A stretch of DNA of 64,000 nucleotides from Branchiostoma floridae (GCF_000003815.2 NC_049988.1:11912521-11976520), one strand, 5' to 3'; shown: positions 23,642-35,487, counted from the stretch's first letter. A program made the numbers and translations. The notes: generated from the letters alone by a model not told the origin.

Positions 23642-23969
23642 TAGCCTGGGTACCATTCTCCGCGGTCGGCTTTGGGGAGCTTTACCCGGCACCGGCCTTC
23701 TGTCAGCCTGTCTGATTAGCTGCCCTTTGAGATTTCGCCTATAGAGCTTGTAGCCGGCCTTTTCAGTTTACCCCTCCCGCGGAGACTGGAACCACAGCTT
23801 GGGACTTTTATTCAGGCGCCGCGATCGCGGCGCAGAGCTAGCCCAGGGCTAGCCAATAGCGTGTGGTCAATCTAATTATCGGGCTGAGCTCTGATTGGCG
23901 CAAGCAAGGCGCGAGGTTTCAGCTGTCATCTGCTCTCAGGCAGTCCTATTGCTCATTACCATATCCATC
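23642..23969 (+). promoter_or_regulatory. Transposon left end and helicase promoter, second copy
   Basis: Terminal repeat TAGCCTGGGTACCAT, then a subterminal inverted pair (CCATTCTCCGCGG near 23654 and CCGCGGAGACTGG near 23778), the perfect palindrome GCGCCGCGATCGCGGCGC at 23816-23833, and CCAAT boxes in both orientations near 23850 and 23895. No TATA box is evident; it looks like a GC-rich CCAAT promoter. The 9 bases before it (CTAAGAACT) have no partner at the right end. Confidence 0.65.
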
Positions 23970-26647
23970 ATGGCGGGCGTTGAACACGCTGAGGGGCCAA
24001 AACAGGCTGTAGAAAATGCGATTTCGCGGGCTTTGCTGTCGGTAGAAGGGGTAGATAAGCTCAAAGATGAGCAGCTAAATAGTCTGCGACCGTTTTTGCT
24101 CGGCAAGGATGTGATGGCTCTTCTTCCAACTGGATTTGGAAAGTCTTTGATTTATCAACTTGCACCTATTGTGGCTGGACACCTTGTTACATCGCCGGGC
24201 TGCCCAGATCGTCTCAAGACTGCGAACTTTCCAATTGTCATAGTTCTGTCCCCTTTGGTCGCACTAATCAACGACCAAGTTAAAGCAGCCAGACGACTTG
24301 GCTTGACGGCTGTCTCTTTGGGTGACGCAAGTGCAGAGGAGTTAAGAGACGTAGTAAGGGGAAAGTTCCAGCTTGTTTTCGGTAATCCTGAAACTTGGGT
24401 TTTGTCGTCAAAATGGAGGGACATGCTGAGGTCTGAAGTTTACCAGGACAATCTCCTTGGGCTCGTGGTGGATGAGGCACATAAGACTCCAGCTTGGTAT
24501 GTAGTTTTTAATGAAAGCAAGATTGCAGATTAGTCACAATCTTTAACCATCTTCACAGTTAATCGTGCATGTAATCCCGAAGCGCTTGGCACCTCATGCT
24601 TGTTGTCCATGCTTGTGCATAATGCATGTCCATCTCTAATTCACCGTGTGGCGGGTGAAACTAACCTCTTTCATGGAACCGCTTCATTTAAATATCAGGA
24701 CAACAATACACATGTAGATGATGTAAGTTTAAAAATGCATGCCTTTGTTTTCATGTGTAGAAATGCTGTCAAAACAAAATATTAATCCACTAATGTTCGG
24801 TGTGCAAATTATGCACCTGTTTCCTTATGACCTGTAGTTGGATTGACATGACATTTTTTTTGGAATGGCTTCTATTCACAGAATGAAATATTTTGTTGTT
24901 GATAAATGATGCCTTGGTAAACACAAGGACATTATATAGAAGTGCCCTTCTTAAACAGTAGTAGTCATAGAGTAGTCTCACTGTCCCACCATAAATAATC
25001 AATCATATGCTCTACTTGGCTCTGCCTTCTATTTCTGTTTCTGTATCTATATTAAAAATTGTGACAAACTTTTCTACCTGTTTTATTTTTTCCAGGGGAG
25101 AAGCAGTTTCAAGAGGAGGGGCACCATTCAGAACATGTTTTGGTAGAGTCTCGGAACTACGATCACTTTGCAAATATGGTAAGACAAACATTTCTTTGGT
25201 AAGACAGATATTTCTGTTGAATTTTCCCTTATAACTTTGTAAAGTCAAAGAAAGTTATAAAATCCATTGTGGAATTATGGCCAAGTGTGAAAATGATCTA
25301 TATTTGACAATTTGATTCACACCACATTTTTATCTTGTTTACTTAATATGTTTCCACTGTTTCCATGATGCAGGGACACCTGTCTTGGCACTGACAGCCT
25401 CTGCAGAGCTGCCGACAAGGAAGGACATTGTGCGTCTACTGAGCATGAACTCTGACACTACTTTCGTGGAAGCTAACCCAGATAGGCCCAATATCAGACT
25501 TGGGGTGGTCCGGGTTAAGGGGTCTGATTTGTCATGTCTGGATTGGATTGTGACAGGGTTGAAGGAGCAACAGACTAGCTTTCCCAAGGTAATCATATAT
25601 GTTAGAAGTTTTAATAATATTGGAGCTGTGTTTGGCCACTTTAAACGTGCACTTGGTGATGCAGCTTATGTTGGTAAAAAACATTCAACAAATCGTCTTT
25701 TCGCTGTCTACTGTGGTGAGACCCTGAGTGACAAGAAAGAACATGTAATGCAAACATTTGTCAGCTGTCCAGATTCTACTGCTCGAGTTGTTATTGCAAC
25801 AACAGCCCTAAGTATGGGAGTAAACTTCCCTGATGTGAAGTATGTTGTTATATATGGCCCCCCTGAAAGTATGGAAGATATTATGCAAGAAGTGGGGAGG
25901 GCAGGTAGGAGTGGCGAACAGTCCCATGCTGTAATCTATTCCTTTTCTTTGTCTCAGTGTAGTAAGGCTGTTTCACAATATGTTCGATCTGACAAGTGCC
26001 TCCGCATCATGTTATATGATAGATTTCAGGCAAAACCAACCACCAAATCCATTGATCCTGGACACTTGTGTTGTTCCAACTGTCACAAAACATGTAAGTG
26101 TGATTCCTCAAAGTGTAAAGAGCCACTACCAAGTACTGAATGTAAGGTAGAAGCAGAGGAAACAGAGCCATCCCTGAAAAGAAGTGTCAGTGACCATCAA
26201 AGGGACATTCTCAGAGAGGCCCTGTATGAGTACCGTGATTCTCTAGTTCACAGTAACTCTAAACTGCTCATTTCCTTTGACCTCACTACTGGATTTTCAC
26301 ATGATCTTATCAAACATGTGCTTGACAAGTGCGAATACATATTCACACCAGCTTATGTGGAGTCACACCTTCCTGTGTTCGGTGGAGACCAAGCCCAAGT
26401 CATTGTAGACATAGTCCGTAAAGTTTTCGATGAACAGTTGGATATAGATAGCATGTTGGAATTTGTTCAAAAGGAGTTTGCAGCTAATCCACTTATCTTC
26501 TCAAACCAGGACCAGTTACTTGCTACTTTCACGTCCAGTAGTGATAGCAGTGGTGATGATGTCAGTAGTGATGATATTGAGAGTTCTGAAAGTGACCAGT
26601 ATGATGTGGATACATGTACATACAGTAGTGATGACAGTGATGAATAG
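23970..26647 (+). CDS. RecQ-family superfamily 2 DNA helicase, transposon-borne (3 exons)
   Basis: Exons 23970-24496, 25096-25178 and 25374-26647 join in frame (phases 2, 1) to 627 residues. RecQ motif 0 has the glutamine at residue 35 (LKDEQ). Walker A is PTGFGKS at 53-59, motif Ia LSPLVALINDQV near 93, the DEAH box at 168-171, motif III ALTASA near 209, motif V IATTALSMGVNFPD and motif VI QEVGRAGRSGE at 375-385. A cysteine cluster at 436-451 sits where RecQ proteins bind zinc. The C-terminus is Ser/Asp/Glu-rich, with no HRDC domain. This should be an ATP-dependent 3'-5' DNA unwinding enzyme acting in the nucleus, probably in transposition or repair of donor sites. It is convergent with the DUF6589 gene. 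AATAAA at 26831 is a plausible poly(A) signal. The start ATG follows the GC-rich leader; an earlier in-frame ATG-less extension exists but is leader-like. Confidence 0.88.
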
Positions 26648-27269
26648 GAAGATTTGCTGGACATACTAAGCTGGACACAAATTGTCTTAAGTTGTTCAGA
26701 CAGAATTTTCAAAGTGTTGTCCGAATTGTGTACATAACACAAGTTGTAGAGCCTTGAATACACATGCCATGTCAAAGGTGGGAAGAAATAATCTTCTTTG
26801 TTTGTTTTTTTGGTGAATTTGCATCTGAATAATAAACTTCACAAGACAAGATTGAATTTGAATTGATTCAGACTTTTATAATTTTCTTACACAGCAATAT
26901 ACTGTATTCTGACAAACAGACTTTTTGTTCTAATACATGCTTCCTGAAAACCTGGTTGGGACTTCCCAGGTGTCATTCTCAATTTGGGACAAGTTGAATT
27001 TATTTTTAGGACAGTTCTGGGGCAGTAAGGAAAAAAAACAGATAATTGTGTTGTTGCCATAGGAAATGTTAAATGTTTTGGGAAATAAGTGATAAGAAGC
27101 AGAATATAAACTGAATATAAACACATGTTTTATTGAGTCAACTTGATAACAGGAACTAGGATGTATATTGATCATCCTTACTTAGTACGAATACCACTTC
27201 TGTGCTTACAACAAAATCATGTTATGCACAGTAACAAAGTCATGAAAAAAAGACATGAAACTTTTCAGA
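26648..27269. other. Helicase 3' UTR and intergenic sequence
   Basis: No further coding sequence. A poly(A) signal is at 26831-26836. It leads into the tandem array between the two convergent genes. Confidence 0.5.
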
Positions 27270-27960
27270 AGTCATGCTGTGCTCCAATTACTTCTGCATA
27301 CAGTATAAGAAGTCACTCGCTAGTCAGGTACATTGGGAGTACAAAGAAGTCATCAATTTACAATGCACAAGGTACACGGAACTTTTTACAAAGGCTGTTG
27401 AGCTCCAATTACTTCTGTGTACAGTTTAAGAAGTCAATAACTAGGTCATGTACATAAAGAGTACAAATTACACTGGAATCTACAATGCGCAAGACACATG
27501 GAACTCTTCTTCACAATGACTGTTGTGCTCCAAATACTTCTCCATACAGTATCAAAAGTTAATCGCTAGTCAAGTACAAAGTAGTCATCAATTTACAATG
27601 CACAAGATATACGGAACTTTTTACAAAGGCTGTTGAGCTCCAATTACTTCTGTGTATAGTTTAAGAAGTCAATAACTAGGTCAGGTCCATAAAGAGTACA
27701 AATTACTCTGGAATCTACAATGCACAAGACAAATAGAACTCTTCTTCACAATGACTGTTTGACTGTTGTGCTCCAAATACTTCTCCATACAGTATTAAAA
27801 GTTAATCGCTAGTCAAGTACAAAGTAGTCATCGATTAACAATGCACAAGATATACGGAACTTTTTACAAAGACTGTTGCGCTCCAATTTCTTCTGCGTAC
27901 AGTTTACAAATTCAATCACAAGTCAAGTCCATGAGTACAAAGTAGTCATCTATAAGCTAA
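27270..27960 (+). repeat. Tandem array of about 115-120-bp units between convergent genes
   Basis: About six units each contain CTCCAATTACTTCTG or CTCCAAATACTTCTC, then a TACAGT-AAGAAGT word, a CTAGTCA-GTAC word and TTTACAATGCACAA. Units alternate in type, giving a higher-order period near 237 bp. The array lies between the stop codons of the helicase and DUF6589 genes, inside the transposon. Confidence 0.75.
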
Positions 27961-28086
27961 CAGAAGTATTGAAATATCGAGAGACTTGTGGTCTATTACT
28001 TCAATCTCGTGGTCTATCAATGCAATCAGAATATTTACATTGAATGAGTCAGCAAATTATCAGAATGTTCTATCAAAGATGATTTC

Positions 28087-31000
28087 TCATGCATTCTCAT
28101 ATGTAGCTGACCACTTAGAGACTAGCCTGTTCACCCATTTAGCTAGATTGACTGAAGAAAGCTTTGCCAAGAGGTCCCTCTTGAAACCAGGGAAGGAGTT
28201 GTATTCCCTCCCTGGGACATAGCTAAGGGCCTCGACCTGTGCGTACTGATCGACCAGGGTGTGCAGCTCTGGAATGCGATCAGCTTTGGTGTGGCGTCCA
28301 GAGTCAGAACGCACACCCAAGTCTGAGTCTGCCCTCTTTAGCAGTGCCGCCATTTCACCAATGGCATTGGCAATACGGGCAGCACTCTGTTCATTGAGGT
28401 TAGGCCCAAGGTGCTTCAGGAAGGATTTCAGGTAGTTGTTCATGTGTTCCAAATTTTGATCCAGGGGGATATTGTTACCTTTACCGCCTCTGTTGTTCAC
28501 TACTCTGTTCCACACCAGACTGTGGGCCAGCTTAGGGGGCAACAGGGCATTCACTTTGGCAAAGAACATCAAAGTACCATATGCATATTTGGTGTGGCCG
28601 TAGGCTTTGTAATACAAAAGGGCCATCCTGAAGCACCTGGATAACCTCTCCCCGTCTCCCTCCTTGGTGGCATCGTCCATGTTGCGGATCAAGAGAGCTA
28701 GGGTCAGTTTGCTTGTCTGGTAGTTGTAAATGTGGTCTTCTTTTGGCAAACTTGACTCTTCGCTCTCTTCCTCCACAACAAGGTCGTGATGGCCTTTTTC
28801 ATGTGTGACTCTTGCCCCAGGCCTTACGTACACCTTTGGGCAACCGGGGTGTCGGCAAGGCAACTGTGGTCTCGGTTTGGGTGCCATACCTTCTCTGATG
28901 TCATGGAGAGACTCAGTATTGCCTGCAAGCAAGTCATCTACAATCTCTGCCGCCCTGCTCTCAAGCCAGTCCTTTTGCACGTGGAGATTGGCATTCAGGA
29001 TGTAGGCAGGGGGGAAGTCTGCTGGTCGTGCTGACAGAATAAAAAAAGAAAAGAAAAACAAGACAAGACTATCGTCAGTTTCAAGTGCCTTTGTTATAGA
29101 ATGAAATGTTGTAATGAATAGGACAAGTTGTAATTGTCATGTGATGCTTTTGATATGTTAAGCTATGTATACCTGCTAATGTTAAGCTATTAAACTGCTT
29201 TAATTTAGCCTTTTGTGCTGCTACAAATACACTACATTGCCTTTCAATAAATGTAAGCAACCATCATGAATTGTATAAGTTGGAAGGTGTACTTGCAGTA
29301 CATTTCACATAATGAGAAGCATGGATGTTTTAAAAGAAACACTTCTCTCACCATCAATGCTTTCCAACTTGAAGGCTTTCAAGCAGGCGTAGATGATGAG
29401 AGCATCGATGTCCTTGTTGATGTACTCCTTGTAGTGGTTGTAGGCATCGTGGGGTCCTTTCTTGGCTGTTGTTGCGCCTACCACATTCATGTTGGAGCAC
29501 AAGGATCCCTTGTCACCCGCCGACGCCTCCTTGTAGAAGATGCTGTGCAGTATCTAAAACACAAGAAAGTGAAAAATCATTTAATAGGTGACGCCCAAAG
29601 TCAAGTCAACAATGTTGTCATATACTTAGCCTTCGGTATGTTAGTATACCCAGACACATACTTTTGCACATATGAATATAAAAGAGGGATGGACAGTGTA
29701 AAGATATAGATATCATAGCACAGCCTAATCTCCAAGCAGATCTTGTGGTGGCCTAAGATGGTATCATAAGCTTGGGAAGGAGTTTAGCCAGCAAAAGGAG
29801 TAAATTGATCTGCTTGGAGATTAAGCTCAGTCCTCACACTAAAAATAAGATAGATAAACAGAAACTGACCTCTACCAAGTTTCTTATTGCGTGCCACAAC
29901 TCGAACTTGGGGAGAAGACCATCCAGGCGCTCTTCTGCGTTGTCACCATCCATGAATGCCAACTGGACATTCTCTGCCCTCTCCACTGAAAGCCAGTCTC
30001 CCCCAAGGAGAATTGTGAGAAGGAGGCGCTGGATCCGGCCTTCGGGATCCTCTTCTGCAGGGACAAAGTGGGTTTGGATATACCGAAGTATTTCCACCAT
30101 GTCCGCACTCACATTCTCATTTTTGAACTGCAGGCCTAGCCAGGTCTGAAATCAAGAAGTTGGAAAACTTTAGTCTGTATGCAGGCACACACACACATAC
30201 ACAGACACACATACCAACACACACACACACAGACACACACATACTGGCACACACACATGCATGTACACACATAAACACTCAAACCACACACAAACACATA
30301 TACCACAATAACCAACACACAAACACTAACATAAATGTGCATGCATACACCTATACCCCACACATCTATACATACATATATCAACACATACATACAACAC
30401 ACACAGACAAACACACACACAACAGTGTTATATACTCAACAATCATATACTTAGCCTTTACACAAGTATCAGGAATGTTAGTATTCCCTGACATACATAC
30501 ATATGCATACATACATACATACAGAAACATCCATGTTCACTGTAAGGGATATTGCCATGTCATCGCCTTTCTATGAATCTATCAGACATGAAGAAAAAAA
30601 GACTTTCTCCTCTAAACATTAAACACTAAAAGTGGTTGTTTAGTCTTAAGGCATGATCTATCTTGCCTAGATCAAGTGAAACATATTCATACCTGCTCTG
30701 AGGCCTTCGACATCTCCTCGCTGTAGGGATGTGGGATGTGTCTTACGGCTGCTTTCTTCAGCTGCTCGAAAGCAGCCAGACAGTCAACCATTATCCTGCT
30801 CACGATGATGATGTAGTCTCTTCGCAGTTGGGCCTGTATGGCTTCTGTCGGTAGGTAGTCGGCGACTGTCAGGTCACGGAGTGACTTCTGCGGGGTGGAA
30901 CTGTCCAAGTCATTCAGCACCCTGTCTATTACGGCATATTGTTGTATCCAATGTAGGGACCTGTTCTTGTTTCTCTTCGATTGGTGTTTTGCTGTCACAA

Positions 31001-33681
31001 AAATGTCCACATTGTCAAATATGACCTGGTACGTGCGTATTGGCATGACCTTGAGCAATGTGATTGCACTGGCGATGATGTCCTTTGCGGTTTTGTGCAA
31101 ACTGGAAACAGACTGTGTGATGGCAAAGATTGCGCGTTTATACTCTTCAACTTTGTAGCCAGGAATGTTTTGGAGTTTAGTTGTCAGTGTGGTCTGTACG
31201 TCAGGGATGTCCTTGGTGATGTTGGTGTTGTCCTCTTCAAGTTGCTGCCCCAGTGGCTCTACACCCAGCTCGCTCATGTCATCCTCAGGTGAGTCTTGGA
31301 CAAAAGATGGGAAGGAAAAGTTGCAGGCTTGAAGGTCAGCGGAACTGATGGTTGAGTTCCCGGACTGGTCCAGCGTTGCCTTTTCACCTGAAGCCTCCTC
31401 CTCTTCAATGATGCTGTACAGCTCCTCTAACGATGAAATGGCACCAAACTGGGCCTCTATGGTGGCTTTCCATTCCATCATGTCCCTGTCTCTGTTCTTT
31501 CCAAACTCAACTTGCTTCGCAATGCTTCTGCTGTGCGACATGCAGATGTTCTGCTTGTTGAGACGTTTGAAAGCTTTCTTCTTGGCACCCCCTTGCAGCA
31601 GTACAAAGCTATTTCTGTACTGCCATGCTGAAAGGGTGGGGTGTTCAACCTTAACACAGATGGAGGCGGCGGTGCACTTGGCAATCTGGGCTGGTCTGCT
31701 CTCCTTACCACAAGCACCCTGGAAACATGCATTTAGCCAGGGGGTTCTTGTCTCCAGCTCCTCTGCAAATGCATCCATGTTGAAGTTGACGAGATCGTCG
31801 GGTGACGTTTTCCCCAGAATCGAGCTACCTGCTAGGTCACGTACCTCCGTGTTGATCTTCTTGGCCACTTTCTTCTGCAAGGCAGCTCCCATGTTCTTCA
31901 TCCTCAAGGCGCTGTTAGCTGCTGCATTCCAGCTTTTTTCTGTGACTTGTTGCACCAGGGCCTTGGCGTCTCCTTTTAACTCGATGACTCTGGCATGCTT
32001 GTCTGATGGGTACTTCAGGAGGATCTGTTAAACAGAAGAAAGAAATGTTGCAATGAAATATGAGCCCATTGAAATTTTGCGCTAATATCTGTAAAGTATG
32101 TATATGCATATGAAATATTGTGACTTTCCTCAGCATACATAGACATCATTCTCCTCAAGAAAGACTTCAGCTTAATTCCTTTGATTTCTATCTTTTTCTA
32201 ACAACAATAGATTGTATCAGTCTATAGTCAAATTATTCACCTAACGAAATTATCATTAATTCCACAAAAAAATTATATACACTAGGTGAACATATTACAC
32301 TCGAGCAGCCTACCAAAAAAAAGTTTGACATCTAGTGGAGGCAAAGACGTAATGAAAACATGTGTATGAAAACATAAATAAGCAAATCAAAGTAACGTTG
32401 AAACAATATAGCTACATGCAACCCAGATATAGTCAATAGTACCAGTATACAAATGTAGCAATGGCAGAAACAAGGCCCACCGCCCGACACACACACCAGA
32501 CAGAATGGGGGAGGGGCCAACGCGTCATCGTGCTAGTAATTCTTGGATAAACGGGAGGATTATAAGCGGTAAAAATGTCTTGCTGTGGTAGAAATTACAT
32601 TTTTTTTTAATATTTGGCAACTGATACAGTTTCTACTGATAAGATTCATGTGGTGTTGTTGCTCTATGTCCATTTTGAAAAGACCGACTTGACCTAATTT
32701 TAGGCATGATGTTATAACATGATGTTTGATCGTGCGTACGGCGCGGTACAAGTACGATGGTTTGTTTATGTCAAAGAAAACAGAGACATTCAAAGTTGCT
32801 CGCATGAAAATTGAGTTTCAAAAAACGTGAGACTCGAGATATTACAATAAAAACAACGTCTTGTAACTAAGGTTACTGTTTCCCCTCGGCCTGTCAAAAA
32901 AACTAATGATAAATTATGAAGCACGTTCAGGCCAACGTGATCTGAACTTGAAGCGAGTCAAAACTTAATACAACGGCATGCATGTGTGACAATCGACCTA
33001 ACTTTAGCAAAGTTTTAAACATACCTGTAGGCTGGTTGTGTCTGAAGGCGGAGGCGCGATGTTTTCTCGGGCTTCGACTGACAAGCGGGTCACTTTGCGG
33101 GCGGGAGAGTGCCTTGTCGGTGTAAAGGGCAGGTTCCTTTTCGTCTCGCCGCCTCGTTCTTCCAGTGGCGCCGACGTCTGTTTCTGAGGAGTTTTGGGTC
33201 CACCAACCTCCTTGGGTCCACTGAATATTCCTCGCCATTTTTCGATAGCTTTGGTACACTTGTCGGTGTCTCTCTGCCACTGTAAAACATGCGTGACTTC
33301 GCGGTTGCACGGCGCGCAGATTGAGGACCCTTTCTTGATCTCGATTCCCAACACAGCTTCCAATCTTGATGCCGGGGACTTGTCACTCACCGAATCCGCG
33401 AAAAACTTTCTCGTGTGCGCAACCTTGCCGTTCACTCTCATATCAATCGCACAGAGGAAGCATAACACCGCGGAGGCCATTGCGAACAACATGCTCGGAA
33501 ACGACCCTACAGTGGAACTGTTTCCCATCGCCAAACGCCTCCAATTTATTGGCGATATTGCTGTAAACAAGGCTTTTCGCACATAGGTGTCAGTATCTGG
33601 ACATAAGCTCTGCATCTTGAGAACTGCGTTTATTCCCACGATTAGGAGATATCTGTACCATGAAGCCCTGGCATGATACAT
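28087..33681 (-). CDS. DUF6589-type protein with C2H2 finger, candidate transposase (5 exons)
   Basis: Exons on minus: 33025-33681, 30693-32024, 29870-30145, 29352-29553 and 28087-29030, phases 0, 0, 0, 1, giving 1136 residues. The N-terminal exon has a CxxC (CAPC) and a basic, Ser/Pro-rich tail. Family signatures as I recall them for metazoan DUF6589 proteins: a FDNVD block (Asp 556 and 559), GGDWLSVERAE (Asp 713, Glu 718), LWHA near 746-749, KYAYGTL and WNRVVNNRGGKGNNIPLD, and a C-terminal PGREY. A C2H2 finger (C881, C886, H899, H903) lies before the last block. The acidic blocks and paired Asp are consistent with an RNase-H-like DDE-type fold, which is my inference. The gene is divergent from the acidic gene and convergent with the helicase. 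The start at 33681 is the first ATG; an internal Met about 40-45 residues later is an alternative. Confidence 0.82.
29726..29823. repeat. Small foldback in intron 3 of the DUF6589 gene
   Basis: TAATCTCCAAGCAGATC at 29726-29742 recurs as a perfect 17-bp inverted copy at 29807-29823, with a 64-bp loop. Probably a tiny foldback element; it also contains direct-repeat words of the flanking intron. Confidence 0.6.
30187..30425. repeat. CA-rich microsatellite in intron 2 of the DUF6589 gene
   Basis: Interrupted (CA)n/(CACACATA)n low-complexity tract of about 240 bp. It produces long spurious reading frames on both strands. Confidence 0.9.
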
Positions 33682-34595
33682 GCCGCCGTCTTTTCAAGTT
33701 CCCGCGAAAGATCAAGGGGCGCCATTTTTGTTGTGGGAAACCCCTTCATTTGCATATAATGACGTCAGGTACGTACTATGCAACCTGCACGGCTGCACGA
33801 CATTAATTGTGGCTAGCACGTTGGAGAATGTCTTTCACCATTCCAATCTATCTTGAAACTCCTACCATTAAGAACTTACCTTTCAAAAAAATCAAGAACA
33901 CTATGTATTTAGTTTCAGACTTACAGACTAGGGTTAGCAAGCTGCGGAGTTTCCATCGTGGGATCATGGTAATCACACGCACGTACGAATTGGGGAAAAT
34001 CCATCAGCCTTTGACAAGTGGTTCTTCTGCCTCATATGGTACGAACTTTCCCACAACAATTTTGACAGATCTCATCATAAGTCACACAAAACTGGCAGAT
34101 AACGCACACATGTTAATTACGTAGGGAACGGCAGTCTTAGTTTAGATAAAAATCGGTGCAATCTGTTTCCTCGAGGTGCGATTATTCTCACAGTTTTCTT
34201 CCTGCGTACCCTCCATACTCTGTACTGCTACAATCGCCCACGCCGTCACAATTTTAATACTACTGAGTGCTTTGATTGAGATTTTACCAAGGCAACTGCT
34301 TGAATTGAACGGCTCCAACCGGCTTTAAATCCAGGTAAGTTATATGTTTTTAATTGTTCATTTTTAATACCAACTCCCTTCTTTGTGAACTATCGGAGGC
34401 CTTGGTTGCCAGACGTCCTCTATTGTAATAAAGTTGGCCAAATTGGCGGTGAATATTTCATCCGCTATCGGATTTGACCTTTGACTTTACCAGTCCGGGT
34501 AATTACATATTCAAAGTACTTGCAGATAATAAGTATAAATGATGATGGTGCAATCTTTGTATGTACCTTTATTTTTTCATTATATTTTTCTAGAC
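33682..34595. promoter_or_regulatory. Divergent promoter between the DUF6589 and acidic-protein genes
   Basis: About 0.9 kb between two divergent start codons. It contains an octamer ATTTGCAT at 33748-33755 and a perfect CRE TGACGTCA at 33760-33767, close to the DUF6589 start. A donor-like CAGGTAAGTT near 34331 and the acceptor TTTTTCTAG at 34593 suggest a 5' UTR exon for the acidic-protein gene. Binding of these sites in vivo is inference. Confidence 0.5.
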
Positions 34596-35012
34596 ATGGC
34601 TGGTAACCTGTCACCAACCCACGAGCTCATGGACTATGAGTATGACAGCGATCAGACGTTCTGCTCGGAAGTAGAATGGAGCCACCTGGAACGTGCAGAG
34701 ATCGCGATCGGAGAGCCGCTTCGTACATCCACCCCAGTGCCGGACCCTAGTACAAGTTCTAGAAATGACTCTTATGAGCTGGATCCGAGCGGTGACATGT
34801 TTCTGGAACCGCCTCATAAAGAAGAATCTGCCGAGACGGAGTACACGTTCGACCCCAGCGCAGATCTTTTTGCGTCACTGGACAGTACGCCAGAAGAGAA
34901 GACAACTGATCATGAAAGCAGTGACTGTGACATAGTGGACTGTGACGAGAAACCAATCGACCTTCGTACAGTCGTACCGGAGACGCAGACGTTCGCGGCG
35001 AATAATAAGTAG
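34596..35012 (+). CDS. Small acidic transposon-encoded protein
   Basis: 138 residues, starting MAGNLSPTHELMDYEYDSDQ. It is rich in Asp, Glu, Ser and Thr with few basic residues and no hydrophobic segment, so it is probably a disordered nuclear or cytoplasmic protein. It has an internal repeat: ELDPSGDMFLEP near residue 65 and TFDPSADLFASL near residue 88. The ATG lies 2 bases after a polypyrimidine acceptor (TTTTTCTAG), suggesting a non-coding first exon. It sits between the divergent promoter and the right terminus of the element. I do not recognise a family. Such proteins in transposons can be accessory DNA-mimic or activation-domain proteins, but nothing here proves that. It could also be one exon of a longer gene, though no downstream exon is apparent and the frame has its own stop. 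Confidence 0.6.
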   Translation: MAGNLSPTHELMDYEYDSDQTFCSEVEWSHLERAEIAIGEPLRTSTPVPDPSTSSRNDSYELDPSGDMFLEPPHKEESAETEYTFDPSADLFASLDSTPEEKTTDHESSDCDIVDCDEKPIDLRTVVPETQTFAANNK

Positions 35013-35487
35013 TATTTATGTGTGCACGGTAAAAGAAGAAACGTTGTAACAAATAACAAACGTTGTAACAAGTAACCTCAGGTCAAGACCTTTCTCAGGT
35101 ATTGTAAATTCAGATCGGCTTGCCAAAACATCAGTATTACTACCGTTTTATTTCTTGTGAATAACTTTTTATTTTGCGAACTGATAAACATTAAATATTC
35201 AATAGCTATGTAGCATCGTGTCTGGTATCACTTCTTGCGTTCCTAAACAAAGAAAACAAAACATATTGTACAGACATATTCAGTCGTCTTATCCTTGATC
35301 ACGTGGTTACCAGCGCCAGCGGTTCATTAATATTTATAGCTCCGGGCGCTGATTCGCTACCGCGTGCAGCTGGTATGGCCAATCGTGCTGTCACACCGCG
35401 GTGCACCCGCGGCGCCGACGGCCCTAAATGAAAGTTACTCCACCCTCGCTCTGCGGGGGCTCAGAGGAGACTGGCTGAAACGTGATT
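35013..35487. other. Acidic gene 3' flank and GC-rich right subterminal region
   Basis: AT-rich 3' UTR-like sequence to about 35300, then a GC-rich stretch with GCGGCGCC and CACCGCGGTG palindromic words. No coding sequence recognised. Confidence 0.45.

Noticed and set aside
29031-29061. N-terminal MFFFSFFILS extension of the last DUF6589 exon
   Set aside because: It is the polypyrimidine tract of the intron; the acceptor CAG lies at 29031-29033 and fits phase 1.
30136-30576. Frames over 90 codons on both strands
   Set aside because: Produced by the CA-rich microsatellite.
31348-32031. 227-codon frame on plus
   Set aside because: Antisense of the DUF6589 exon 30693-32024, whose family motifs are on minus.
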